From: Albibacterium profundi
GTDB taxonomy: Bacteria > Bacteroidota > Bacteroidia > Sphingobacteriales > Sphingobacteriaceae
Length of the DNA stretch: 64,000 bases
Reading direction: 5' to 3'
Assembly (NCBI RefSeq): GCF_042159835.1
Contig: NZ_JBBVGT010000003.1
Span: forward strand, 496,001 to 560,000
Shown here piece after piece: positions 34,397 through 41,308 of the stretch (its first letter is position 1; each line of letters starts with the position of its first letter). The notes under the pieces were generated by a model. That model saw only the letters and a program-made list of their open reading frames with translations. It did no database searches and was not told where the DNA came from. The translations under genes and the position numbers were made by a program.

Positions 34397-35179
34397 ATGG
34401 ATATTGTTATACTGGGAAGTGGTAATGTGGCTACCCATTTGGGTAAAGCACTTGTCCACGCCGGTAATAATATCTTGCAGGTCTGGAGCCGCCAAGGGGT
34501 AAACGCAGAAGAGCTCGCTCATAGGCTTAATGCGAGATCTACGGATCGTTTGGACCAAGTGGACCTCAATGCCGATGTTTATATCATCGCGGTTGTGGAC
34601 GATGCTATTTCTGACCTTATCACACAGCTAAAGCACATAAAGGGGAACCTTAACGGCATGCTTGTCCATACCTCTGGTAGTACGTCCATGGACGTGTTTG
34701 GAGGTCGATTCGATAAGGTTGGAGTATTTTATCCTCTGCAGACTTTTTCAAAAAGCAAGGAAGTCGATTTTCAAGCAATTCCAATCTTATTAGAGGTTTC
34801 AAACTCTTCACAACTCGATTTGTTAAAGAACCTAGCTTCGTCTATATCGAATCGGGTAGAAGTAGTCACATCCGCTCAGCGAAAATCCTTGCATATTGCA
34901 GCTGTCTTTGCCTGCAACTATACAAACTTTCTTTATGCTATCGCTCAGCAACTCCTAGAAGAGCATGATTTAGATTTCGGTCTGATAAGGCCTTTGATTA
35001 AGGAGACAGCTGATAAGGCGCAATTACATGCGCCAAAAGATGTTCAAACCGGACCGGCTATACGGAAGGATATGAGCATTGTGCGCGATCATATAAAGTT
35101 TTTGGAATATAAAAAAGACTGGCAGGAAATTTATAAATTGCTGAGCGAAGAATTAATAAAAATATCGACCCAGAAATAA
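34397..35179 (+). CDS. Rossmann-fold/DUF2520 protein (6PGDH-like oxidoreductase)
   Basis: A 260-residue protein with an N-terminal NAD(P)-binding fold (MDIVILGSGNVATHLGKAL, GxGxxxxH pattern) and VYIIAVVDDAISDL, then the DUF2520 helical C-terminal domain (LHIAAVFACNYTNFLYAIAQ). The architecture resembles ketopantoate reductase and pyrroline-5-carboxylate reductase relatives, but no substrate has been assigned to this family. It begins a tight operon with a KdsC-like phosphatase and Maf, with 1-base gaps between stops and next starts. Confidence 0.9.
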   Translation: MDIVILGSGNVATHLGKALVHAGNNILQVWSRQGVNAEELAHRLNARSTDRLDQVDLNADVYIIAVVDDAISDLITQLKHIKGNLNGMLVHTSGSTSMDVFGGRFDKVGVFYPLQTFSKSKEVDFQAIPILLEVSNSSQLDLLKNLASSISNRVEVVTSAQRKSLHIAAVFACNYTNFLYAIAQQLLEEHDLDFGLIRPLIKETADKAQLHAPKDVQTGPAIRKDMSIVRDHIKFLEYKKDWQEIYKLLSEELIKISTQK

Positions 35180-35180
35180 T

Positions 35181-35702
35181 ATGGAATTATTCGAGCGATT
35201 TAAAAAGGTTAAAGCTTTTGTTTTTGACGTTGACGGTGTGTTAACGAATGGCGAGGTCTTGGTTACTGAAGAGGGGGAGCAGTTGCGTAGCTTTTCTATA
35301 AAGGACGGATATGCCTTGCAACTTGCAATCAAAAAAGGCTACCCGATCGCTATTATTACTGGGGGGCGATCTAACGGGGTCAAGTTACGCTTAAATGGAT
35401 TAGGTATACACGATGTGTTTTTAAGTGTGACCGACAAGCGTGCAGTTTTGTATGAATGGCTGAAAGCCCAAGACTTAACGGTGGATGATTTACTATTTAT
35501 GGGTGATGATATCCCGGACCTGATTGTGATGGAAGAAGCTGGGATAGCGAGCTGCCCTTCTGACGCCGTCGAGGAAATCAAGGAGGTTTCTCAGTATGTG
35601 TCGACCTGTGCCGGTGGTAAAGGTGCTGTTCGGGATGTAATTGAGAAAGTCATGAAGCTACAGGGACAATGGAACAGAGACACAAGCGTTAAAAGTAAAT
35701 AA
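35181..35702 (+). CDS. KdsC-type HAD phosphatase (KDO 8-phosphate phosphatase-like)
   Basis: A 173-residue HAD hydrolase without a cap. Motif I is VFDVDGVLTNGE (nucleophile D and acid/base D), motif II is IITGGRS, motif IV is MGDDIPDL. The length and the KdsC pattern (SIKDGYALQLAIKKGYPIAIITGG) fit 3-deoxy-D-manno-octulosonate 8-phosphate phosphatase, which feeds lipopolysaccharide core synthesis. A closely related sugar-acid phosphatase cannot be excluded because kdsA and kdsB are not adjacent. It is translationally close to the DUF2520 gene and Maf. Confidence 0.88.
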   Translation: MELFERFKKVKAFVFDVDGVLTNGEVLVTEEGEQLRSFSIKDGYALQLAIKKGYPIAIITGGRSNGVKLRLNGLGIHDVFLSVTDKRAVLYEWLKAQDLTVDDLLFMGDDIPDLIVMEEAGIASCPSDAVEEIKEVSQYVSTCAGGKGAVRDVIEKVMKLQGQWNRDTSVKSK

Positions 35703-35703
35703 A

Positions 35704-36300
35704 ATGGATCTGAGACAATACCTTTCAAATATCAATGTAATACTAGCCTCCAATTCACCGCGAAGGAAGGAACTTCTTGGTCAGCTGGGAATTGATTTTG
35801 AGGTGAAGTCGAAAGACATCGATGAGTCGTACCCAACGAGCTTTAGACCAGAGGCAGTCGCTGTCTATATTGCTGAAAAGAAAGCCAACTCTTTTGTTGA
35901 ACATGTGAGTTCAGAGTTGTTGATTGCCGCAGATACCGTCGTTACCATAGATGATGAAATCTTTGGAAAACCTGTTGATTATCAGGACGCAAAAAAAATG
36001 CTGAATGCGCTTTCTGCTCGCAGTCATGAAGTGATTACGGGTGTCGCACTCCTGCATCGAGGAAAGATATTTTCATTTTTTGAAAAGACAGTTGTTCATT
36101 TTAAAGAATTGACTGATTCAGAAATCGAGTACTACATCCTAAACTACCAACCCTTCGACAAAGCTGGTGCATACGGTATTCAAGAATGGATAGGAATGAT
36201 TGGGGTTGATAAAATTGACGGCTCTTATACCAATGTTGTAGGCTTACCTACGGCTAGGGTCTATCATGAAATCAAATCTTTTTTACAGAACTTCGGCTAA
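35704..36300 (+). CDS. Maf-type nucleotide pyrophosphatase
   Basis: A 198-residue Maf protein. The N-terminal signature is ILASNSPRRKELLGQLGI, followed by ESYP, AADTVV and GKPVDYQDAKKMLNALS, with YGIQEWIG toward the end. Maf enzymes remove pyrophosphate from dTTP, UTP or modified nucleotides and act as house-cleaning enzymes; older annotations call them septum formation inhibitors. The start is 1 base after the phosphatase stop. The last 18 bases overlap the convergent SRPBCC-like gene. Confidence 0.95.
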   Translation: MDLRQYLSNINVILASNSPRRKELLGQLGIDFEVKSKDIDESYPTSFRPEAVAVYIAEKKANSFVEHVSSELLIAADTVVTIDDEIFGKPVDYQDAKKMLNALSARSHEVITGVALLHRGKIFSFFEKTVVHFKELTDSEIEYYILNYQPFDKAGAYGIQEWIGMIGVDKIDGSYTNVVGLPTARVYHEIKSFLQNFG

Positions 36301-36678
36301 CTTTGCCGTTTGGTAGTCAACCAGTTTCTGAAGCGGTCCGGATGCCATCATTTTCATCATCATATTCAGATCCGCTGATAACTCTAGTATAACATTACTG
36401 GATCCGTCCGTGTCGCGGCTAAGCATCCATTTTAAAAAGAGATCAAAGGGGGCATTGCCAGAAGGTACGAATTCAATAGATTGATTAGCGATTCTTTCTT
36501 TCACAACCAGTGATAGTTTCGCCATATTTTGGATGGTAAAATGAGCCTCATCGCGGGTAGACGTCCAATTATAGATGTTTTCAGGTTGTAGTTTTTCGTG
36601 GTTGTTACAATCCTCCAAAAATAGATAAACTTGTTCGACAGGCTTATCTATTTTTATTTTACTGATAAAGGAAGTCAT
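36283..36678 (-). CDS. SRPBCC/polyketide cyclase-like protein
   Basis: A 131-residue protein with the START/SRPBCC opening (SKIKIDKPVEQVYLFLEDCNNHEKLQPENI) and a long C-terminal helix (MMMKMMASGPLQKLVDYQTAKLAEVL). The fold has a deep hydrophobic pocket; the ligand is unknown. It follows pyrE by 26 bases on the same strand, so co-transcription with pyrE is likely although no pathway link is obvious. Confidence 0.85.
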   Translation of the reverse strand: MTSFISKIKIDKPVEQVYLFLEDCNNHEKLQPENIYNWTSTRDEAHFTIQNMAKLSLVVKERIANQSIEFVPSGNAPFDLFLKWMLSRDTDGSSNVILELSADLNMMMKMMASGPLQKLVDYQTAKLAEVL

Positions 36679-36704
36679 GGCTTGTTTATCTCTAGCGTGA
36701 TGAT

Positions 36705-37367
36705 CTATTTGGATTTAGCAGTTTGTTCTTCGCTCCACTTTTCAGGATCTAGTCGCCAGCTATCTAGCAATGACTTTTCGTTGTCATTAATAAATTGATT
36801 CGCTGCAGCATATTGTACCAAAGCATCATAGTTAGACAAGCTAATAAAGCGACATTTAGCTTCTTTAAAGTTTTCCTCGGCTATAGGTAGATTATAGGTA
36901 AAGATTGACAGGAGGGCTACTACATTACAACCTGCATCGCGCAATGCTTGGACTGCTGCAAGGCTGCTTTTACCCGTTGAAACCAGATCTTCAATAACAA
37001 CTACGCGCTGACCGTCGACCACTTCGCCTTCGATCAGATTTTGACGACCGTGTCCTTTGGCATTTGAACGAACGTAGGTAAACGGTAAACCAAGATCTTG
37101 TGCAACCAATACACCTTGTGGAATACCTGCCGTTGCCACACCCGAAATCATATCGATAGATCCGATCTCCTCATGGATCACTTCAGAAAACTTTTGTCGA
37201 ATATAGGTTCTGATTGTAGGGTAGGATAAGGTAATTCTGTTGTCGCAATAAATAGGTGATTTTAGTCCAGACGCCCATGTAAACGGATTCGTAGGTTCCA
37301 ATTTTATTGCTTTTATTTGCAAAAGAAATTCAGCGATTTTTTGTTCAATCTCACTCATGTTATCCAT
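36705..37367 (-). CDS. pyrE: Orotate phosphoribosyltransferase
   Basis: About 220 residues. It joins orotate to PRPP in pyrimidine synthesis. The substrate pocket KLEPTNPFTWASGLKSPIYCDNR and the PRPP loop VVVIEDLVSTGKSS are conserved, as is SGVATAGIPQGV. The start may be the ATG at 37367 or at 37358 (MSEIEQK): a TAGATTTG box at 37379-37372 ends only 4 bases before 37367, which favours the inner start or a leaderless message. The start region overlaps that of the divergent NUDIX gene. Confidence 0.95.
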   Translation of the reverse strand: MDNMSEIEQKIAEFLLQIKAIKLEPTNPFTWASGLKSPIYCDNRITLSYPTIRTYIRQKFSEVIHEEIGSIDMISGVATAGIPQGVLVAQDLGLPFTYVRSNAKGHGRQNLIEGEVVDGQRVVVIEDLVSTGKSSLAAVQALRDAGCNVVALLSIFTYNLPIAEENFKEAKCRFISLSNYDALVQYAAANQFINDNEKSLLDSWRLDPEKWSEEQTAKSK

Positions 37368-37989
37368 GGCACAAATCTATAAAATTTATATGAACGAATC
37401 GGTGTTGATTATCACTGATTTTAGCGAAAAAATACCGGTTGAGGCTCAAGAGATTGATAGTCAATATTTTGACATAGTAAAGCTTTTTCAGGATGTTGAA
37501 GAAAATGGTCTTGTCGACACGTTTTTAATGCGTGTAAACGACCCGAAACAGCGCTTTAAGGAAATAAAACGCTCTGTAACGCTAATTAAAGCAGCTGGCG
37601 GACTGGTAAAAAATGCGGAGTCCGCTTATTTGTTTATCGAGCGTTTGGGTAAATGGGACCTTCCAAAGGGCAAGGTGGAGACAGGTGAAAGAATGGATGA
37701 GACGGCGGTACGAGAAGTAGAAGAAGAGTGCGGTGTTAGCGTTGAATCGCTCGGCGAAAAAATCAGATCCACTTACCATGTTTACTTCCTTCGGGGAGAG
37801 TTCATCCTTAAAAAAACAAACTGGTATCATATGTCTGTTCAGGGCACTCCTGCTTTGGTGCCGCAGATCGAGGAAGATATCCAACAAGCCCTATGGATAA
37901 AGCCAGATAGTTTCGCATCTGTATTGAAAAACACGTATCCATTAATAAAAGAAATGATAGGCGACTTGTTTCCGGTTATAAAGCAATAG
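37366..37989 (+). CDS. NUDIX hydrolase
   Basis: About 207 residues from the ATG at 37366 (alternatives at 37357 and 37390). The NUDIX box is complete: GKVETGERMDETAVREVEEECGV, preceded by GKWDLPK. An N-terminal domain of about 65 residues (YIYMNESVLIITD-like, MRVNDPKQRFKEIKR) comes first, as in a Bacteroidota-typical NUDIX group. The substrate is a nucleoside diphosphate derivative not identifiable by eye. Its start codons share palindromic CATG with those of pyrE, so the two genes must overlap head to head unless 37390 is used. It converges with coaD, 6 bases apart. Confidence 0.9.
   Translation: MAQIYKIYMNESVLIITDFSEKIPVEAQEIDSQYFDIVKLFQDVEENGLVDTFLMRVNDPKQRFKEIKRSVTLIKAAGGLVKNAESAYLFIERLGKWDLPKGKVETGERMDETAVREVEEECGVSVESLGEKIRSTYHVYFLRGEFILKKTNWYHMSVQGTPALVPQIEEDIQQALWIKPDSFASVLKNTYPLIKEMIGDLFPVIKQ
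37372..37379 (-). promoter_or_regulatory. -7 box (TAGATTTG) for pyrE
   Basis: Minus-strand TAGATTTG matches TAnnTTTG and lies inside the first codons of the divergent NUDIX gene, 4 bases before the outer pyrE start. No clear -33 TTG was seen. Confidence 0.35.
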
Positions 37990-37995
37990 CGAAAG

Positions 37996-38481
37996 CTAGC
38001 GCTGATCACGACCGTCCAGATGGTCGATCACTGCTTGGGGTACTAATTTCCCTAAATCACCACCGTTGGAATGTATATCGCGTACAATGGTTGAGCTGAT
38101 ATGTCCGTAGCCGGGGCTACTAATCAAGAAAATGGTCTGTACGCTTTCGTTTAGTAACTGATTGTTTTGCGAGATTGGCTGCTCAAATTCGAAGTCTTTA
38201 GCACTCCGCATGCCTCGTAATATGAACTGAGCACCGACTTTTTTACAATAGTCGACCGTTAATCCTTGATAGCTATCTATTATGACCTGTTCACGCTTTC
38301 CTTTAAATACTTCTTCGAGAATTGCTTTCTTCGTTTCTAGTTCGATATATGGCTTTTTCGAACTATTTACACCGATGGCAATATAAATCTTGTCGAAAAG
38401 AGGTAAAGCCCGCTCAATGATGTCTACATGAGCATTGGTGATGGGGTCGAAAGAACCGGGGAAAATCGCAATATTACTCAT
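37996..38481 (-). CDS. coaD: Phosphopantetheine adenylyltransferase
   Basis: A 161-residue CoaD, which transfers AMP from ATP to 4-phosphopantetheine, the penultimate step of coenzyme A synthesis. The nucleotidyltransferase motif is GSFDPITNAHVDIIERA and the second ATP motif is HISSTIVRDI. In most CoaD proteins the first motif ends TNGH; here glycine is replaced by alanine (TNAH). It follows rsmD by 5 bases in the DUF3822-rsmD-coaD operon. Confidence 0.95.
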   Translation of the reverse strand: MSNIAIFPGSFDPITNAHVDIIERALPLFDKIYIAIGVNSSKKPYIELETKKAILEEVFKGKREQVIIDSYQGLTVDYCKKVGAQFILRGMRSAKDFEFEQPISQNNQLLNESVQTIFLISSPGYGHISSTIVRDIHSNGGDLGKLVPQAVIDHLDGRDQR

Positions 38482-38486
38482 CTGGT

Positions 38487-39029
38487 TTAGTTTGACGGTG
38501 ACTGAAAAAAAGAAAAGGCTGTTTGCCCATATTTACGTTTTTCGGTAAAGTTTAGCTCATTGTCGAAGTCGAAATAAGATGGATGCTCTAAGATAAAACA
38601 TCCGTCTTCTTTCAGTAATCCACTCTCTTGAATTCGTTTCGGAATTTCTTTCAGTTTATCCATATCATAAGGTGGGTCAGCAAAAATGATATCAAAAGGT
38701 TCATGTCTTCTTTCTATAAATTTAAAAACATTATCTCGCACTACCCGGAGATTAGAAAGATCAAACTTTTCAACCATCTCACTTAAAAAGGCAGCGCATT
38801 TGTTGTTTTGATCGACCGCCACCAGGCTCTGGGTGCCTCTTGATATAAATTCAAGTGCTACGCTACCCGTTCCACTAAACAGATCGAGTACTCGTATCTG
38901 TTCAAAATGAAAACGGTTCGTGAGCACATTAAACAGCGCTTCTTTGGCCATGTCAGTTGTGGGTCTAACTGGCAGACCCTTTGGTGGGTTGATTTTACGA
39001 CCTCTTAACTCGCCTGATATGATTCGCAT
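38487..39029 (-). CDS. rsmD: 16S rRNA (guanine(966)-N2)-methyltransferase RsmD
   Basis: A 180-residue SAM-dependent methyltransferase. N-terminal GELRGRKINPPKGLPVRPTTDMAKEALFN is the RsmD hallmark, VLDLFSGTGSVALEFISRG is the SAM motif and FADPPYDM the catalytic DPPY. It methylates G966 of 16S rRNA. Its start lies 25 bases inside the end of the DUF3822 gene, so translation is coupled. Confidence 0.96.
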   Translation of the reverse strand: MRIISGELRGRKINPPKGLPVRPTTDMAKEALFNVLTNRFHFEQIRVLDLFSGTGSVALEFISRGTQSLVAVDQNNKCAAFLSEMVEKFDLSNLRVVRDNVFKFIERRHEPFDIIFADPPYDMDKLKEIPKRIQESGLLKEDGCFILEHPSYFDFDNELNFTEKRKYGQTAFSFFQSPSN

Positions 39030-39817
39030 TCTATAGCTCCTGTTAGTATGTGTATGTCGGAATGTTCACTATCATGAACGTCAATGATTTCGCTAGATCC
39101 TGTTGGAAAGGAAATGTTTCTGGTATATTTTTCCAACTTCTTATAATAAACACTGTTCTCATCCTCTACTCCCCAAAGGTAGAACTGGGTTATCGATGGT
39201 ATGATATTCAGTTTATTAAATACTGTTAGTATGAAGAAGTTAAATTCGTCCGGTGTATTCGCTTTGAAAATATTATGGAACCTTAACGCATTGTCTTCCA
39301 GTAAAACAATCTCAAAAGCATCGTTGAAAAAATGAATGCCTACCAAAACCTTGTATTTAACTTTTACGTTGCTTAATTTGTTGATAATGACTGCTGTAGT
39401 CGGAATTAAGTCGGCATCTTTTAGTACGGATATCCAGAACTGATACTCGTCGCGAGGAATAAAGTTTGCTACGCATTCTTGGCTTCTTATGATCGCTGTT
39501 TGAACTTCATTAACATCGATATCATTCATTTCAGCAACCGTGTCGTAGTGTTTGCCTTCTTGCAGTTCCTGCGGGAGGAGAAAGATCTTTTTTGGGAAAA
39601 CAACTAAGCTCGTTTGTTGAAACCGGAGACTCAGGATTTCTGTATTTTCCTTAAAAGCCTGGTCACTTGCCGATTCCCGCAATAGCCGAATTCGATTATG
39701 ATGATCAACAATAGCAATTTGACAAGTACGGTCTGTTTGGTGAATATATAACTTGCATTCTAAGCTATTCTCCTTAACAAATTTTTCGTTTTCGGTTATT
39801 TCGGCTTGTGTATCCAT
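39005..39817 (-). CDS. DUF3822 family protein
   Basis: A 270-residue protein of a Bacteroidota-specific family, recognised by its size, its place directly before rsmD and coaD, and an actin/ASKHA-like layout of two similar halves (LYIHQTDRTCQIAIVDHHNRI; KYKVLVGIHFFNDAFEIVLLEDNALRFHNIFKANTPDEF). The function is unknown. The start ATG lies only 6 bases after a TATTTTTG -7 box that has a TTTG at the right distance (39854-39851), so the message may be leaderless. Confidence 0.85.
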   Translation of the reverse strand: MDTQAEITENEKFVKENSLECKLYIHQTDRTCQIAIVDHHNRIRLLRESASDQAFKENTEILSLRFQQTSLVVFPKKIFLLPQELQEGKHYDTVAEMNDIDVNEVQTAIIRSQECVANFIPRDEYQFWISVLKDADLIPTTAVIINKLSNVKVKYKVLVGIHFFNDAFEIVLLEDNALRFHNIFKANTPDEFNFFILTVFNKLNIIPSITQFYLWGVEDENSVYYKKLEKYTRNISFPTGSSEIIDVHDSEHSDIHILTGAIECESYQAS

Positions 39818-39823
39818 CTACAA

Positions 39824-39854
39824 CAAAAATAGCTTTTCAATTCGATTTGACAAA
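39824..39854 (-). promoter_or_regulatory. Promoter of DUF3822-rsmD-coaD operon (TTTG, 19-base spacer, TATTTTTG)
   Basis: Minus strand: TTTG at 39854-39851, 19 bases, TATTTTTG at 39831-39824. Both elements match the Bacteroidota consensus with ideal spacing. The operon start codon lies 6 bases beyond the box. Confidence 0.65.
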
Positions 39855-39862
39855 CCTTTTCA

Positions 39863-39870
39863 TAACTTTG
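39863..39870 (+). promoter_or_regulatory. Possible -7 box (TAACTTTG) for the RecD-like helicase
   Basis: TAACTTTG matches TAnnTTTG; the most likely helicase start (GTG at 39874) lies only 3 bases beyond. Upstream TTTGAC at 39846-39851 is closer than usual. Confidence 0.35.
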
Positions 39871-39873
39871 AAT

Positions 39874-41304
39874 GTGGTTAAAGCTGAATTCTTCGAGCAA
39901 TATTTTCCGGCAAATCCGACACAGGATCAAAAGAAGGCCTTTCAGGAGTTCGTCCGTTTTCTTAATTCTCGTCAATCATTCGCCGCATACGTCTTAAAGG
40001 GCTATGCAGGTACGGGGAAAACAACGATGATTAGTACATTGGTTAGAGCGCTACCGATTCTGAAGATGCGCACAGTCCTGTTGGCGCCTACAGGTAGGGC
40101 AGCTAAAGTTATTACCGCTTACTCTGGAAAATCTGCTTTTACAATCCATAAGAAAATATACCGAAAAAAGGTTGCCGGAACCCCGGAGATGGATTTTATG
40201 CTGGCAGAAAACAAACACTCAAATACACTCTTTATTGTCGATGAAGCATCCATGATTTCGAATGAGCGGATTGCCTTTTCACGCCAGAGCCTATTAGAAG
40301 ACCTCATAGAATACGTTTATAATGGTGAAAACTGTCGCTTGATGTTGGTCGGTGATACCGCACAGCTTCCTCCTGTGGGGTTGATCGAAAGTCCGGCATT
40401 ATCACTCAAAACGCTTTCAACCTTGTTTAGCTTAGAAATGTTTGGTGTGGAGTTGCGAGAGGTTGTGAGACAGCAAAGTGAATCGGGTATTCTCTATAAC
40501 GCGACGACCATTCGTAATCAGTTGTTAGATGCCGATGATGATCAGGGAGAGGTTCGTTATCCGCAACTGCTCGTTCGCGGGTTCAAGGATGTGTACCGGA
40601 TGACTGGCGAACGCCTGATTGAAGGACTTGAATACGCCTATAACAAATATGGAATGGAGGATACCCTGGTCGTCTGTCGTTCTAATAAAAACGCTAATCT
40701 GTATAATCAGAATATTCGTAATCGTGTTCTGTATCGAGAAGAAGAATTGACAGGAGGGGATCATATCATGATTGTTAAAAATAATTATTTCTGGACTGGA
40801 GAAGATGATAATCAAAGTTTTATTGCCAATGGTGACATGGCCAAGGTGCGCCGTGTTGGTAATGTTCACGAGCAGTTTGGATTTCGTTTTGCAGATGTGT
40901 CGCTTGAGTTTATTGACTCCGTAAATAATGAACCTTTAAGTTGTCGCGTATTGCTCGACACATTGTATTCGGACAGTCCCAACCTTTCTCGTGAGGATCA
41001 AAATAAACTTTTTGAGTCGGTTATGGCGGACTACCAACACCTTCCAAATAAACGGGACCGAATTCAGGCTATAAAACAAGACCCATATTATAATGCACTG
41101 CAAGTCAAGTTTTCAATGGCAGTGACCTGTCATAAAGCTCAAGGTGGGCAATGGGGTGCTGTTTTTGTTGATCAGGGTTTTCTTACCGAAGAGATGGTCG
41201 ATACAGAATTTATGCGTTGGCTGTATACAGCTTGCACGCGGGCGACTACCGAACTGTTTCTCTTGAATTTTTCAGATCAATTTTTTGTGGAAAACCAACA
41301 ATAG
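39874..41304 (+). CDS. RecD2-like/UvrD-family ATP-dependent DNA helicase
   Basis: About 476 residues if the GTG at 39874 is used (reading MVKAEFFEQYFPANPTQDQ); a TTG at 39868 and a GTG at 39808 are alternatives, and no ATG is available in frame. Walker A is LKGYAGTGKTTM, followed by LAPTGRAAKV and TIHKKI; Walker B is LFIVDEASMIS; GDTAQLPPVG is motif III; AVTCHKAQGGQWGAVFVD is the C-terminal UvrD_C_2 motif of RecD-type enzymes. It is shorter than full RecD2 and lacks the N-terminal helix-hairpin-helix region. Probably 5 to 3 prime helicase in repair. It converges with the E1 gene, 4 bases apart. Confidence 0.88.
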   Translation: MVKAEFFEQYFPANPTQDQKKAFQEFVRFLNSRQSFAAYVLKGYAGTGKTTMISTLVRALPILKMRTVLLAPTGRAAKVITAYSGKSAFTIHKKIYRKKVAGTPEMDFMLAENKHSNTLFIVDEASMISNERIAFSRQSLLEDLIEYVYNGENCRLMLVGDTAQLPPVGLIESPALSLKTLSTLFSLEMFGVELREVVRQQSESGILYNATTIRNQLLDADDDQGEVRYPQLLVRGFKDVYRMTGERLIEGLEYAYNKYGMEDTLVVCRSNKNANLYNQNIRNRVLYREEELTGGDHIMIVKNNYFWTGEDDNQSFIANGDMAKVRRVGNVHEQFGFRFADVSLEFIDSVNNEPLSCRVLLDTLYSDSPNLSREDQNKLFESVMADYQHLPNKRDRIQAIKQDPYYNALQVKFSMAVTCHKAQGGQWGAVFVDQGFLTEEMVDTEFMRWLYTACTRATTELFLLNFSDQFFVENQQ

Positions 41305-41308
41305 AATT

